Assembly: GCA_029983695.1 (NCBI GenBank)
Contig: JASBZB010000017.1
Location: forward strand, 22,389-86,388
Direction: 5' to 3'
DNA: 64,000 bases
DNA from: Lutispora sp003527145
GTDB lineage: Bacteria > Bacillota > Clostridia > Lutisporales > Lutisporaceae
The notes under the pieces were generated by a model. It was not told the DNA's origin, searched no databases, and saw only the letters and a list, made by a program, of their open reading frames with translations. Shown here in pieces: positions 33,247 to 42,332 of this stretch (within the stretch, counting starts at the first letter, position 1; every line of letters begins with the position of its first letter). Position numbers and translations under genes: made by a program.

Positions 33247-35160
33247 ATGAACTGCAGCTATGGGGGGTACATGGGAAGAGTGCTGAAGATAAACCTGACC
33301 GAAAGGAAGATTGAAGACTATCCATGGAACGACAGGGATAGAGAAATGTATTTGGGCGGGAAGATAATGGCGGCTAAAATCCTTTATGATAATTTGGGTG
33401 TTGAGGTTGAGCCTTTATCTCCGGATAATTATTTGGCGATCACGACAGGCCCCCTCACAGGATCGGGAGCCCCAATGTCCAGCAGATTCAACATCTCCAC
33501 TCTTTCTCCTCTTACAGGCCTCATCGCTTCTTCAAACTGCGGCGGCAGCTTCGGGTTGGCGCTAAAAAAGGCCGGCTATGATGGGCTGATCATAACGGGA
33601 AAAGCTGCTCATCCTATTTGGATCGAGCTCAGTGAAGGTCAGGTTTCCTTTCATGAGGCTGATGCCCTATGGGGCAAGACCACCGATGAGACACAGGAAG
33701 CCCTGGGAAAGGATGGAGGTAAAATAGTCATAGGCCCTGCCGGAGAAAACCTGGTAAAATATGCGGGGATATTCAGCGACGAACGCACTGCAGGAAGGGC
33801 CGGAGTCGGTGCGGTCATGGGCTTTATGAATCTCAAAGCCATAGTGGCCAAGGGCAGCAAAAGACCGGAAGTAAAGCAGCCGGAGAAAGCAAAGAAAGTT
33901 TTCAGCGAATGGATAAAGCTTCTGAAATCTAATCCACTGACGGGAGAGCAGCTTCCCAAGCTGGGCACCGCGGGCCTTGTTTCCAGCATGAATGCCCATA
34001 ACATATTGGCGACCAGAAACTACAAATATGGAAGATACGAGGACTTTGAGCTGGTTTCCGGCGAATACCTGGCGGAAAAGCATCTCGTAAAGAACAAGGG
34101 ATGCATGACATGTCCCATCCAATGCGGAAGGCTTGTAGAGGTTGACGGTAAAAGGGTAAAGGGGCCCGAGCTTGAAACCATCGGCCTATTGGGACCAAAC
34201 ATTGAAAACAACAACCTTGAGTTGATTTTGAAATGGAATCTGCTCCTTGACAAGCTGGGCATGGATACTATCAGCACGGGAAGCACCGTTGCTTTTGCTA
34301 TGGAATTGAATGAGAAAGGGCTATGGGACAATGGACTGGAATTTGGAAAAACAGAAAACCTGTCCAAATTATTCGAAGATATAGCCTATAGAAGGGGCAT
34401 AGGCGATCTGCTTGCCGAGGGCACCAAAGCCCTGGCGGAAAAATTCGGCGGAGAGGACTTCGCCATCAACTCAAAAGGCCTCGAATTGGCCGCCTACGAG
34501 CCAAGAAGTGCTGTAGGCCAGGGCTTGGGCTATGCTGTGGCCAACAGGGGAGGCTGCCATTTGAATGCAGGGTATCTGGCCCTTTTCGAAGGGTTGGGCT
34601 TGAATATAGATCCTTATACTACAAAGTCAAAGGCGGTCTTGACGGTTTTATCACAAAATCTGATGGAAGCCGTATCCGCAGGGGGAAATTGTCTTTTTTC
34701 CCTATATGCCATGATACCCGGGACTTTGGTTAGGAAACCTTACAGTATTCTCACACGGGCAGTGAACAAATCCATACCTCATTTGGGCGGGATCCTTAAT
34801 ATGATAAATAAGTCGGGAGAAAATGCATTGCCTGTACATCTGTCTATGATCCCTCATACCAAAGCTCTGGAAGCCGTAACGGGAATGAAGATGAATTTCG
34901 GCAAGCTGAAGACAATAGGAGAAAGGGGCTACAATCTGGAGAGAATGTTCAATCTGAGACGGGGATTGACCAAGAAGGATGACAATTTGCCCAAAAGGCT
35001 TACCCATGAGCTTAAGGATAGCGAAAACTTAAAGAGCAGAGTGCCTTTGGAGAGCCTTGTAGAGGATTACTATAAGGCCAGAGGCTGGAGCAGCAAAGGA
35101 GTTCCCCATGCAAAAACCTTGAAAAGGATCAAAATGCAGGAGGTGAGCCCGGGTGATTAA
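33247..35160 (+). CDS. aor: Aldehyde:ferredoxin oxidoreductase (tungsten-type)
   Basis: 637 aa from ATG with GAGGGGTG; the GTG nine bases upstream lies in the ribosome site. The AFOR family core shows YGGYMGRVLKINLTERKIE, TGPLTGSGAPMSSRFN, SSNCGGSFG and the first cluster ligands CMTCPIQCG (about residues 286-293), with the last Cys ligand near the C-terminal third. It binds a tungsten bis-pterin and one [4Fe-4S] and oxidises aldehydes to acids with ferredoxin, useful for aldehydes from amino-acid fermentation. The MoaD-like gene overlaps its end. Confidence 0.92.
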   Translation: MNCSYGGYMGRVLKINLTERKIEDYPWNDRDREMYLGGKIMAAKILYDNLGVEVEPLSPDNYLAITTGPLTGSGAPMSSRFNISTLSPLTGLIASSNCGGSFGLALKKAGYDGLIITGKAAHPIWIELSEGQVSFHEADALWGKTTDETQEALGKDGGKIVIGPAGENLVKYAGIFSDERTAGRAGVGAVMGFMNLKAIVAKGSKRPEVKQPEKAKKVFSEWIKLLKSNPLTGEQLPKLGTAGLVSSMNAHNILATRNYKYGRYEDFELVSGEYLAEKHLVKNKGCMTCPIQCGRLVEVDGKRVKGPELETIGLLGPNIENNNLELILKWNLLLDKLGMDTISTGSTVAFAMELNEKGLWDNGLEFGKTENLSKLFEDIAYRRGIGDLLAEGTKALAEKFGGEDFAINSKGLELAAYEPRSAVGQGLGYAVANRGGCHLNAGYLALFEGLGLNIDPYTTKSKAVLTVLSQNLMEAVSAGGNCLFSLYAMIPGTLVRKPYSILTRAVNKSIPHLGGILNMINKSGENALPVHLSMIPHTKALEAVTGMKMNFGKLKTIGERGYNLERMFNLRRGLTKKDDNLPKRLTHELKDSENLKSRVPLESLVEDYYKARGWSSKGVPHAKTLKRIKMQEVSPGD

Positions 35161-35401
35161 TGTAAGATTTTTCGGTATGATCAGAATGAAAATCAAGAAA
35201 AGCTCCCTTGAGGTTGAAGCTCACAGCGTATCTGAGCTTCTGAAGAAAATATCTGTGATGTTCGATGGGATAACGTCGGGAGATTTAAAAAACTGCATCA
35301 TATATGTAAACGGCACCGATATCGTCAAGCTGAAGCTTTATGGCACGGCTTTGAAGGAAGAAGATGAGGTTCAGATATTTTCTCCTGCGGCCGGCGGCTA
35401 A
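35153..35401 (+). CDS. MoaD/ThiS-family sulfur carrier next to AOR
   Basis: 82 aa from GTG, with AGGAGGTG inside the end of the aor gene (8-bp overlap). A ubiquitin-like beta-grasp protein ending in Gly-Gly (SPAAGG), the residue pair thiocarboxylated during pterin cofactor synthesis. Its pairing with aor suggests a dedicated role in building the tungstopterin. Confidence 0.85.
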   Translation: MINVRFFGMIRMKIKKSSLEVEAHSVSELLKKISVMFDGITSGDLKNCIIYVNGTDIVKLKLYGTALKEEDEVQIFSPAAGG

Positions 35402-35414
35402 GCGCAGCTTAGTT

Positions 35415-35484
35415 GTCATCCTGAAGGTTTTGCCTGAAGGATCTTATTTGAGATTCTTCAGGCGCTTTGCTCCTTCAGAATGAC
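35415..35484. repeat. TCATTC-type inverted element between moaD and kamE
   Basis: GTCATCCTGAAGG and CCTTCAGAATGAC (13-bp arms, one mismatch) bracket about 44 bp. It occupies the gap between convergent genes, as the element at 31301 does. Confidence 0.7.
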
Positions 35485-35515
35485 TGATTCCGTTTATCAC
35501 TGAATGAAGCCTCGT

Positions 35516-36298
35516 TTATCTGCGGTTCACTATTTCTTCCACTATAAAGGATGCCACATCATCTGCATAGGTGCCTGCACCGAAACCCGCATCATAGCCC
35601 AGCTCCTTTGCCAGCTCATGGGATATCCTGGGCCCGCCGCAGCAGACTATGAATCTGTCCCTCAACCCCTCGGCTTCAAGCAATTCAATGAGGTTAGTGA
35701 GATTTTGTATGTGGACATTTTTCTGAGTTACGGTCTGAGATACCAGGAGAGCATCTGCATTGAGCTCTACAGCTTTCTGGATGAACTCCTCATTGGTCAC
35801 CTGGCTGCCCAGGTTGTGGGCCTCTATCATCTCATACCTTTCCAGGCCGTAATGTCCTGCATAGCCCTTCATGTTCATTATGGCATCTATTCCTACGGTG
35901 TGGGCATCAGTACCTGTTGAGGCACCGATCACCACCACCTTTCTCCCGATGTTGTCCTTGATGTATTGGTCTGTTTCTTCCATGGACATGGTTGTAGATT
36001 CAACCTTTGTGACCTTGATATTGGTAATGTCTATAGTGTGGCTGCAGCTTCCGTATACTACAAAGAACGCATAGCCTACGCCCAGGTCTTGGGTGAGAAC
36101 CACATTGGGCTCCTCTATGCCCATCTTCATGGCATAGAGCTTCGCGGCTTCCCTGCCTGCTTCATCCGCCTTGATGGGCAGTGTAAAGCTGAGCTGCACC
36201 TTTCCATCGTTCATCGTATCCCCATAGGGTCTTACCCTGGCAGGGTCAAAGGTAGTATCATGATCTCTCTTATTGCTTGAATATAATCCTGAACTCAT
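35516..36298 (-). CDS. kamE: Lysine 5,6-aminomutase beta subunit (B12-binding)
   Basis: 260 aa with GGAGG ahead of ATG. It has the DxHxxG-type cobalamin motif (GTDAHTVGIDAIMN), the SQVTNEEF segment, and the N-terminal lysine region (GKVQLSFTLPIK) where PLP attaches in the beta subunit. With KamD it moves the 6-amino group of beta-lysine (or D-lysine) to C5 using adenosylcobalamin and PLP. Last gene of the lysine operon. Confidence 0.95.
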   Translation of the reverse strand: MSSGLYSSNKRDHDTTFDPARVRPYGDTMNDGKVQLSFTLPIKADEAGREAAKLYAMKMGIEEPNVVLTQDLGVGYAFFVVYGSCSHTIDITNIKVTKVESTTMSMEETDQYIKDNIGRKVVVIGASTGTDAHTVGIDAIMNMKGYAGHYGLERYEMIEAHNLGSQVTNEEFIQKAVELNADALLVSQTVTQKNVHIQNLTNLIELLEAEGLRDRFIVCCGGPRISHELAKELGYDAGFGAGTYADDVASFIVEEIVNRR

Positions 36299-36312
36299 TC
36301 TTCTGCCTCCTC

Positions 36313-37863
36313 TCAGCTATTTATGAGCATCAAGGGTATAAAGGGGTTTATATATTTTTCGTCTTTCATGACTACGCCATCCAAACCCTTTCCGCCTGTC
36401 CTGCTTCTCTTCACTCCCCCGAACTTGCCTTGCTCAATGGTTGCAAACAACCCTTCTTCTTCTATCTGAGCCAGCATATCGGCCGCTTTTTGCAATGTCT
36501 CTGCAGCTCTGGTCTGAATCATTCCGCCTTCTTTGAATTCAACCTCATCGCCTATATTTCTCATATTGTTGAAGATATATCTGGCATTTTCTATGGACAG
36601 AGCCCTGTCAGACATAAATGGAGTGTGTATGGCCTCCGTCATCATGCCCAGGAGCTGCAAGCCCTGGTGAGTCCATATGGATATCATGTTGAAAAGAGCA
36701 TCCTGGAGATGGCCCCTAAATATATTGCCCGTCATGAACTTGGTAGGAGGCATGTACTTCAGCGGAGCCCTTGGGAAAATCTCCCGGGCCATCTGAGCCT
36801 GGGCCAATTCCATGAGAAAGCCGTTTTCTACATTGGGGTCCATTTCGAAGGCATGGCCCAGGCCCATTTGTTCCTCGGGCAAGCCTGCCTTCAACGCCAG
36901 CTGCTCGTTCATAAATTGGGAAGCCAATACGGTATGGGCCTCCTCCACCGCATCTGCAGTTGTGAGGTAGTTGTCTTCACCTGTATTGATTATTACTCCT
37001 GCAAAACCGTTTATTGTTCTGGAGAAAAATTGGTCAACAAAGGTTCTCTGCATGTTTATATCCCTGAAAAGTATGCCGTATAGGGCATCGTTTAACATTA
37101 CATCCAGCCTCTCCAAAGCTCCCATTGCTGCGATCTCGGGCATGCAGAGCCCGGAGCAGTAATTGCAAAGCCTTATATATCTGCCTACTTCCTCACCTAC
37201 TTCGTCCAGAGCCTTTCTCATTATCCTGAAATTTTCCTGAGTTGCATAGGTACCTCCAAATCCCTCAGTAGTGGCACCGTAAGGTACATAGTCCAGGAGG
37301 CTCTGGCCTGTGGTCCTTATAACGGCGATTATGTCTGCACCCTGCCGGGCTGCAGCCTGAGCCTGGATTACGTCTTCGTATATGTTGCCTGTGGCAACTA
37401 TTACATAGAGGTATGGCCTTGGGCCTTCTCCAAGGGTAGACAGGTATTGGTCCCTTCTTGCCCTGTTTTTCTTCACTCTTTCTACAGAGCTCCTTGCCAT
37501 TTCTTCAGCCTTGGCTTTTATCTCTGCCTCAGGCTTTAAAGGCAGCTTGGTTATATCCAGCTCTCCTGCTGCGATTTTTTCGCCTATTTGCTGAGGGGTA
37601 AGATCCGTATTGAGTACCGCATTGGCCATGAAATATGCGATTCCGGCAGACAGACCTCCGGCCTTTTTCAAGTTGTCTATTATTATATTAGGCAGAGGAG
37701 TTCCTATTTCATCTGTGCCGTCTACGCCGTAAAGCCTTAGAATAGTTCTCTCCACTGTAACAGTGGTGTGTTCATCTACAAATCTCTGAACTTCCTCTGC
37801 GATATTTCTTGCGGAGCTTCTCGCCTTGTCTATCAAGCTTTGATTCAAGTTCAACTTGCTCAT
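36313..37863 (-). CDS. kamD: Lysine 5,6-aminomutase alpha subunit
   Basis: 516 aa, GGAGG before ATG, 14 bp ahead of kamE. The TIM-barrel catalytic subunit of D-lysine/beta-lysine 5,6-aminomutase, recognised by VERTILRLYGVDG, YVIVATGNIYEDVIQ and PPTKFMTGNIFRG. Length agrees with known alpha subunits. Confidence 0.95.
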   Translation of the reverse strand: MSKLNLNQSLIDKARSSARNIAEEVQRFVDEHTTVTVERTILRLYGVDGTDEIGTPLPNIIIDNLKKAGGLSAGIAYFMANAVLNTDLTPQQIGEKIAAGELDITKLPLKPEAEIKAKAEEMARSSVERVKKNRARRDQYLSTLGEGPRPYLYVIVATGNIYEDVIQAQAAARQGADIIAVIRTTGQSLLDYVPYGATTEGFGGTYATQENFRIMRKALDEVGEEVGRYIRLCNYCSGLCMPEIAAMGALERLDVMLNDALYGILFRDINMQRTFVDQFFSRTINGFAGVIINTGEDNYLTTADAVEEAHTVLASQFMNEQLALKAGLPEEQMGLGHAFEMDPNVENGFLMELAQAQMAREIFPRAPLKYMPPTKFMTGNIFRGHLQDALFNMISIWTHQGLQLLGMMTEAIHTPFMSDRALSIENARYIFNNMRNIGDEVEFKEGGMIQTRAAETLQKAADMLAQIEEEGLFATIEQGKFGGVKRSRTGGKGLDGVVMKDEKYINPFIPLMLINS

Positions 37864-37906
37864 GTTTTACCTCCTTATATGAGTATTGGGGGATTCCTCA
37901 CGGGTC

Positions 37907-37934
37907 AGTCACTAGTCTCTAGTCGCCAGTCGCT
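37907..37934. repeat. Four-heptad array AGTCNCY upstream of kamD
   Basis: AGTCACT, AGTCTCT, AGTCGCC, AGTCGCT in direct register: exactly four units. An inverted array of the same family lies at 38099-38126, so the pair encloses the kamC-kamD gap. Confidence 0.75.
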
Positions 37935-37989
37935 AGAATTTGGGTATGCCGCTGGGGCTAGGAATACGGGGACCAATGACATGAAGCAG

Positions 37990-38062
37990 GTTTTCTTCAG
38001 TGTCTTTCAGTGTTCTCCGTTCTCCCATGTGCCTATTTCCCTCAGTGCAAATCCGTGTTCTC
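37990..38062. repeat. CCGTGTTCTCC/CAGTG module
   Basis: Contains TTCAGTGTTCTCCGTTC and CTCAGTGCAAATCCGTGTTCTCC. The ACACGG/CACTGA module recurs after kamA, kdd, murI and ypeB and near 63810-63915. Confidence 0.55.
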
Positions 38063-38098
38063 CGCAACCTTTGACCCGGAGCTCGCCGCCCTAATTCC

Positions 38099-38126
38099 AG
38101 CGACTAGTGACTGGTGACTGGCGACT
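38099..38126 (-). repeat. Four-heptad array running into the 3' end of kamC
   Basis: In gene sense: AGTCGCC, AGTCACC, AGTCACT, AGTCGCT. The kamC stop codon (38104-38106) lies inside the third/fourth unit boundary, so the first three units encode the terminal residues SPVTSH. Confidence 0.75.
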
Positions 38127-39717
38127 CCAATATACTTTCCGCTTCCTTGAGGATTGCTTCGGGTACGCCGATGAGCCGTGAGATATTTATGGCATCCTTG
38201 GGCACTCCCGTATTACCTATTATTTCAATCAAAGAATAATCCATGTATTGAGAGATGACCTCCGGATCTCCCAGCTTGTCATAATCTACATTTCTAAGAC
38301 CCTTGACCTGCAGGTGCTTGACTCCTTCTCTGACCAAACCGTCAAAGTGAGTGGTGATAAGGGTTATGCAAGGTTTTTTCATTAAATAGCTTATGATTCC
38401 GTAAGATATGGCATAGCCCTCCCTTGGATTTGTGCCCCTGGCCAGCTCATCAATGAGTATCAAGCCCCGCCGTTCAGACATATCAAGCATTTCCTTGATT
38501 CCCTGCATTTCAGCCCCGAAGGTTGAAAGTCCGGAGTCCAGGGATTGTTCATCTCCTGCAGATAAGAAGATAAAGTCGCAGAGGCTTGCTTCCATATATC
38601 GGGCGGGTACGAACAATCCGTACTGCAGCATTGCCATAAGAAGCCCCACCATCTTCAAGGATACGGTTTTGCCTCCCATGTTTGCTCCGGTGATGACTGC
38701 AGCGCCCTGTGCCAGGTTAACGCTTATGGGTGTGAATACCTTGCCTTTTTTCTTCAAGCCTGTTTCTACCACCGGATGCCTGCCCATTTTTATTATGCAG
38801 CAGGTCTTTTCCGATATGACCGGCTTCACTCCGTTCATGGCTATGGCAAGATAGGCTTTTGCGATAAGCAGATCAAAATGCCCTATGGCATCAATGTTCC
38901 TTAGAATGATCCCCCCACGTGATGCGACCTTTTGAGATAAATCCTCCAGAACCTTCATTTCCTCTATGGCTTCTTTATCTTTCAGGCTTTCGATGTCCTT
39001 GAGCAAGGCCATCATATCTTCGTCAGGCCTCACCCTGAAGGTCACGTTTATATATGTTTCTGAAAAGACTTGAAGCTTAGGATAATCCAGCAGCCTCTTA
39101 ATCAGATCTATCTGATTGCGGCTTATGGTTATGTCACCGGTAGATCTCAGCTTTAAACCGGTTTCCTTTTCTATTTCGCGGGTTTTTTCCTGCCTCATTT
39201 CTTCCAAAACGTGCTCGGCCTTGGCCCTGGAAGCCCGCAAATCTCTCAATCCGGGAGAATAACAATCATATATATAAAAGGTTTTCAATCCGCAGCTCTC
39301 GGGATCCAAAAGCCTTTCAACCTCTTCCAGCACATCTACTCTAAACTTTTCGGGTATTTCCCAATGAAGGAATGACTGGCTTTGAGATATGGATCGCATG
39401 ATGGATATGAGGTTTTTTATCTCGAAAAATTCTACAGAGTTCAAAACTCCGCCTTCTATACATCTCTCAACAGATTTTCTTATATCCTTAATGCCTCGCA
39501 TGTAGGTCCTGATCTCTACAAAGACAGCCCTTTGAGTATCTACAAGCTCTTTTATTTTTTCTATCCGATCCAATTCTTCAGAAAGAGCTTTTGCATCCTC
39601 CCTCTCATAAGGCTTCATAAGGCTTTTAAATTTTATGCCAAAAGGGGTTATTGGGTGCAGATCGCCAAGCACCTTTTCTATATCCAATGCTTTATAGCTT
39701 CTCTTATTAATAATCAT
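38104..39717 (-). CDS. kamC: MutS-like ATPase, lysine 5,6-aminomutase reactivase subunit
   Basis: 537 aa, GGGAGG before ATG, 11-bp overlap with kamB. The C-terminal half is a MutS-type ATPase (Walker A GANMGGKT, Walker B LILIDELARGTN, and the ESP-like TLITTHFDG). There is no mismatch-recognition domain. Such proteins occur only in lysine (or ornithine) fermentation clusters and are proposed, with KamB, to reactivate the B12 enzyme after damage. Its last six residues, SPVTSH, are encoded by a heptad repeat array, so the natural end may be a few residues earlier. Confidence 0.9.
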   Translation of the reverse strand: MIINKRSYKALDIEKVLGDLHPITPFGIKFKSLMKPYEREDAKALSEELDRIEKIKELVDTQRAVFVEIRTYMRGIKDIRKSVERCIEGGVLNSVEFFEIKNLISIMRSISQSQSFLHWEIPEKFRVDVLEEVERLLDPESCGLKTFYIYDCYSPGLRDLRASRAKAEHVLEEMRQEKTREIEKETGLKLRSTGDITISRNQIDLIKRLLDYPKLQVFSETYINVTFRVRPDEDMMALLKDIESLKDKEAIEEMKVLEDLSQKVASRGGIILRNIDAIGHFDLLIAKAYLAIAMNGVKPVISEKTCCIIKMGRHPVVETGLKKKGKVFTPISVNLAQGAAVITGANMGGKTVSLKMVGLLMAMLQYGLFVPARYMEASLCDFIFLSAGDEQSLDSGLSTFGAEMQGIKEMLDMSERRGLILIDELARGTNPREGYAISYGIISYLMKKPCITLITTHFDGLVREGVKHLQVKGLRNVDYDKLGDPEVISQYMDYSLIEIIGNTGVPKDAINISRLIGVPEAILKEAESILESPVTSH

Positions 39718-40747
39718 AGTTGCTTCCTCCCTGCATCACATCAAATACCGGGATGTCCGGCACTGCCCTTCTCATGTTTTCCAGGAAGGTCAATGATTCA
39801 AAATAGTAGCCTTCGGGGGAATACGGGTTTACAGTTACCGCGATGATATTTATGGCATCCACGACCTTCAGCTGCAGACCCATCTTTTGCAGCATATGAA
39901 GGTCTCTTGGGGGGATGAAAACCCGGGTTCCGTCCTTCACCAAAATTTGTATATCACCCTTGGCGTTTTGCATAATATCCTTTAGGGTATCAGTGGTAGC
40001 CGAGCCGGAGAGCACCACATATCTGGTGCTGCCTGTCAGGCATCCGGCAATGAGGCTCCCGCTCCTCAAAGAGGTGAGGGTGTCCACATAAGTTATTGAC
40101 AAGTCCTCGTTTATCAAGCCGGTCTTGCCCTCTTCCATTATTTCCTGGGCCAGATCCCTGATCTCTCCTCTTTCCACTCTGGGTATTGAGTAGGTATTTA
40201 TTATATGCATTGTCTTATCTATGACCAAATCCTGAGATCTGGCTAAGGCTGCCCCCGTAGCCAATATGGTGCCGTCGGAAACAAAGGGTGCCGCAGATGC
40301 TCTCCTGTCCAGGGATCCGTCTATCAGGACAAGCCGGGCTCCGAAAGCCAGCATATCCTCACACATGCCCTTTATGGTGCGTGAGGAGTAAGGTCCGGAT
40401 ATTTCTACATAGCCATCCTCCACGGCCTTTCCTATTACAACCCTTCCCATTGGTGTGTTGTAGTCTGTTACAGAGAATATCTCTATGCCTGCATACTCAG
40501 GCTTTATGGCATTTTCCACAGTGGTGACTATGGTTCCCTTCTTTACAAAAACAGGGGGCTTCTCCGTCTCCGTGAGCACATCGCGCCTTTCACCGTCCCT
40601 GCCGGTGGAGATAAGGGCAAGCTGAATGCCCTTGTCTCCGGCCTGGGCGATGATCTCATTTAGGGTGACGGTTTTGCCTGCATTTTTGCTGGTGCCTACT
40701 ATGGAAACTATTCTGTTGGAGGGATAGATAAGATCTATTAATTGCAT
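39707..40747 (-). CDS. kamB: P-loop protein, lysine 5,6-aminomutase reactivase subunit
   Basis: 346 aa, AAGGAG before ATG. An N-terminal P-loop (IVGTSKNAGKTVT, about residues 16-28) and DGSLDRRASAAPF in the middle. Encoded between kamA and kamC and overlapping kamC, as in other lysine fermenters, where KamB/KamC are thought to release inactive cobalamin from KamDE. The biochemical role is inferred from that linkage. Confidence 0.85.
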   Translation of the reverse strand: MQLIDLIYPSNRIVSIVGTSKNAGKTVTLNEIIAQAGDKGIQLALISTGRDGERRDVLTETEKPPVFVKKGTIVTTVENAIKPEYAGIEIFSVTDYNTPMGRVVIGKAVEDGYVEISGPYSSRTIKGMCEDMLAFGARLVLIDGSLDRRASAAPFVSDGTILATGAALARSQDLVIDKTMHIINTYSIPRVERGEIRDLAQEIMEEGKTGLINEDLSITYVDTLTSLRSGSLIAGCLTGSTRYVVLSGSATTDTLKDIMQNAKGDIQILVKDGTRVFIPPRDLHMLQKMGLQLKVVDAINIIAVTVNPYSPEGYYFESLTFLENMRRAVPDIPVFDVMQGGSNYDY

Positions 40748-40949
40748 GATGATGTCTCCTTATGCTTGGGTATTCCTTATGGGTATTAGGTTACGGGGAA
40801 CACTGATTCACACGGATTATTAGCACGGAAGGGTTTCTTTTTTCCTTAACTGAGTCATTCCGAGCACAGCGAGGAATCTTATACCTGCCAGCATGACTAA
40901 GCCAAATAGGCTTAAGGATTCCGTGTTAATCCGTGTTCCCCGTTTCCTC
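40748..40949. repeat. Mosaic repeat interval between kamA and kamB
   Basis: 202 bp assembled from dispersed modules: GGGTATTCCTTATGGGTATTAGG, ACACTGATTCACACGG (40799-40814), AGTCATTCCGAGCACAGCG (40853-40871, half of the TCATTC element) and TCCGTGTTAATCCGTGTTCC (40919-40938) just before the kamA stop. No gene. Confidence 0.65.
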
Positions 40950-42209
40950 TTATTTCTGTCTAAGTTTTGCTCTTTCTTTTCTAAGCATTTCCGTGGGCTC
41001 TAAGTTTAATGCATTGCCCTGGAGAAGTCCGGCTACGCCGCTGAGCTTATCTTCTCTTTGCTTCTTGCAAACTTCACAATTGCATGGTTCTTCAATATAT
41101 TCCGGCTCTGTATAGGTGGTTATTACACCTTCAAAGTTTCTCAGGATCACCTTCTGCTTGCTCTGAGATACGACATACTGAGGCATTACCGGAGTCTTTC
41201 CCCCGCCGCCGGGTGCGTCAACAACAAATGTCGGTACGCAGAAGCCGGAGGTATGGCCTCTCAAGCCTTCTATTATCTCTATACCCTTTGAAACAGTAGT
41301 TCTGAAGTGCTCTATGCCAAAGGATAAGTCGCACTGATATATATAATATGGTCTGACTCTAATCTTCACCAATTCATGAACCAGATCTCTCATAATATGA
41401 ACGCAATCGTTTACTCCCCTTAGGAGAACGGACTGGTTGCCCAGCGGTATGCCTGCATCAGCCAGCATAGCACAGGCCTTGGCAGTTTCGGGAGTAACCT
41501 CCTTGGGATGATTGAAATGGGTGTTGAGCCAAATCGGATGATATTTTTTCAGCATATTTACCAATTCGGGCGTTATTCTCTGGGGCATGACCACAGGAGC
41601 CCTTGAGCCGAGCCTTACTATCTCTACATGAGGGATCTCTCTAAGCTTTCTTATGATGTATTCCAGGACATCATCCTTTATCAATAGGCAGTCCCCGCCG
41701 GAGAGCAGTACGTCTCTTACTACAGGAGTATTTCTGATGTATTCTATGGCTTTATCTATTCTTTCCATAGGCTGTGCATTATCATGCTGCCCTGCAAATC
41801 TTCTCCTTGTGCAGTGCCTGCAATACATGGAGCACTGGTCGGTTATGAGGAGGAGCACTCTGTCCGGATATCTGTGGGTAAGTCCGGGAGTCGGTGAGTC
41901 TTCATCTTCATGGAGGGGGTCCAGCTGGTCTGCTTCGGCTTTATGAAGCTCAAAATTTGTCGGAACAGCCTGCTTCCTGATGGGACAATTGGGATCGTTG
42001 GGATCCATCAGAGAAGCATAGTAGGGTGTAATAGCCATTCTCAAGGTTTTCAGGCATTCATGTATGCCTTCCTCTTCTTCAGGGGTGATGTTTATTACCT
42101 TTTTTAAGTCTTCAACTTTTGTGATCCTGTTTGAAACTTGCCATTTCCAGTCGTTCCATTGTTCCGGAGTGACATCTTTCCATAATTCTATTTCATTATA
42201 ATGTCTCAT
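40950..42209 (-). CDS. kamA: L-lysine 2,3-aminomutase (radical SAM)
   Basis: 419 aa, GGAGG before ATG. The radical-SAM cluster motif is Cys-SMY-Cys-RH-Cys (about residues 130-137). PLP lysine in PGGGGKTPVMP. Zinc-type cysteines at the C-terminus (CNCEVCKKQ). It converts L-lysine to L-beta-lysine, the first step of the operon's pathway, with SAM, PLP and a [4Fe-4S] cluster. Length is typical. Confidence 0.97.
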   Translation of the reverse strand: MRHYNEIELWKDVTPEQWNDWKWQVSNRITKVEDLKKVINITPEEEEGIHECLKTLRMAITPYYASLMDPNDPNCPIRKQAVPTNFELHKAEADQLDPLHEDEDSPTPGLTHRYPDRVLLLITDQCSMYCRHCTRRRFAGQHDNAQPMERIDKAIEYIRNTPVVRDVLLSGGDCLLIKDDVLEYIIRKLREIPHVEIVRLGSRAPVVMPQRITPELVNMLKKYHPIWLNTHFNHPKEVTPETAKACAMLADAGIPLGNQSVLLRGVNDCVHIMRDLVHELVKIRVRPYYIYQCDLSFGIEHFRTTVSKGIEIIEGLRGHTSGFCVPTFVVDAPGGGGKTPVMPQYVVSQSKQKVILRNFEGVITTYTEPEYIEEPCNCEVCKKQREDKLSGVAGLLQGNALNLEPTEMLRKERAKLRQK

Positions 42210-42297
42210 GAAACAAACCTCCTTTTATTTTTGGGGTAGTCCTTTTGGGTCATAGGGACTGAGAACACGGATTTGCCCTGAGCCCGTGCCCTGGCTC

Positions 42298-42325
42298 CTG
42301 AGTTCTGAGCCCTTGATCCTGAGTT
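42298..42325 (-). repeat. Four-heptad array behind kdd
   Basis: CTGAGTT, CTGAGCC, CTTGATC, CTGAGTT then CTATTAA on the plus strand; in gene sense it starts seven bases after the kdd stop codon. Member of the RRYTCAG family. Confidence 0.75.
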
Positions 42326-42332
42326 CTATTAA

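Noticed and set aside
37907..38126. CRISPR array or transposon ends
   Set aside because: Units are seven bases with no spacers and no cas or transposase genes; inverted heptad arrays do not match insertion-sequence ends.
38104..39717. DNA mismatch repair MutS
   Set aside because: Only the ATPase part is present, without mismatch-recognition domain, and it lies inside the lysine operon overlapping kamB, so it is KamC.
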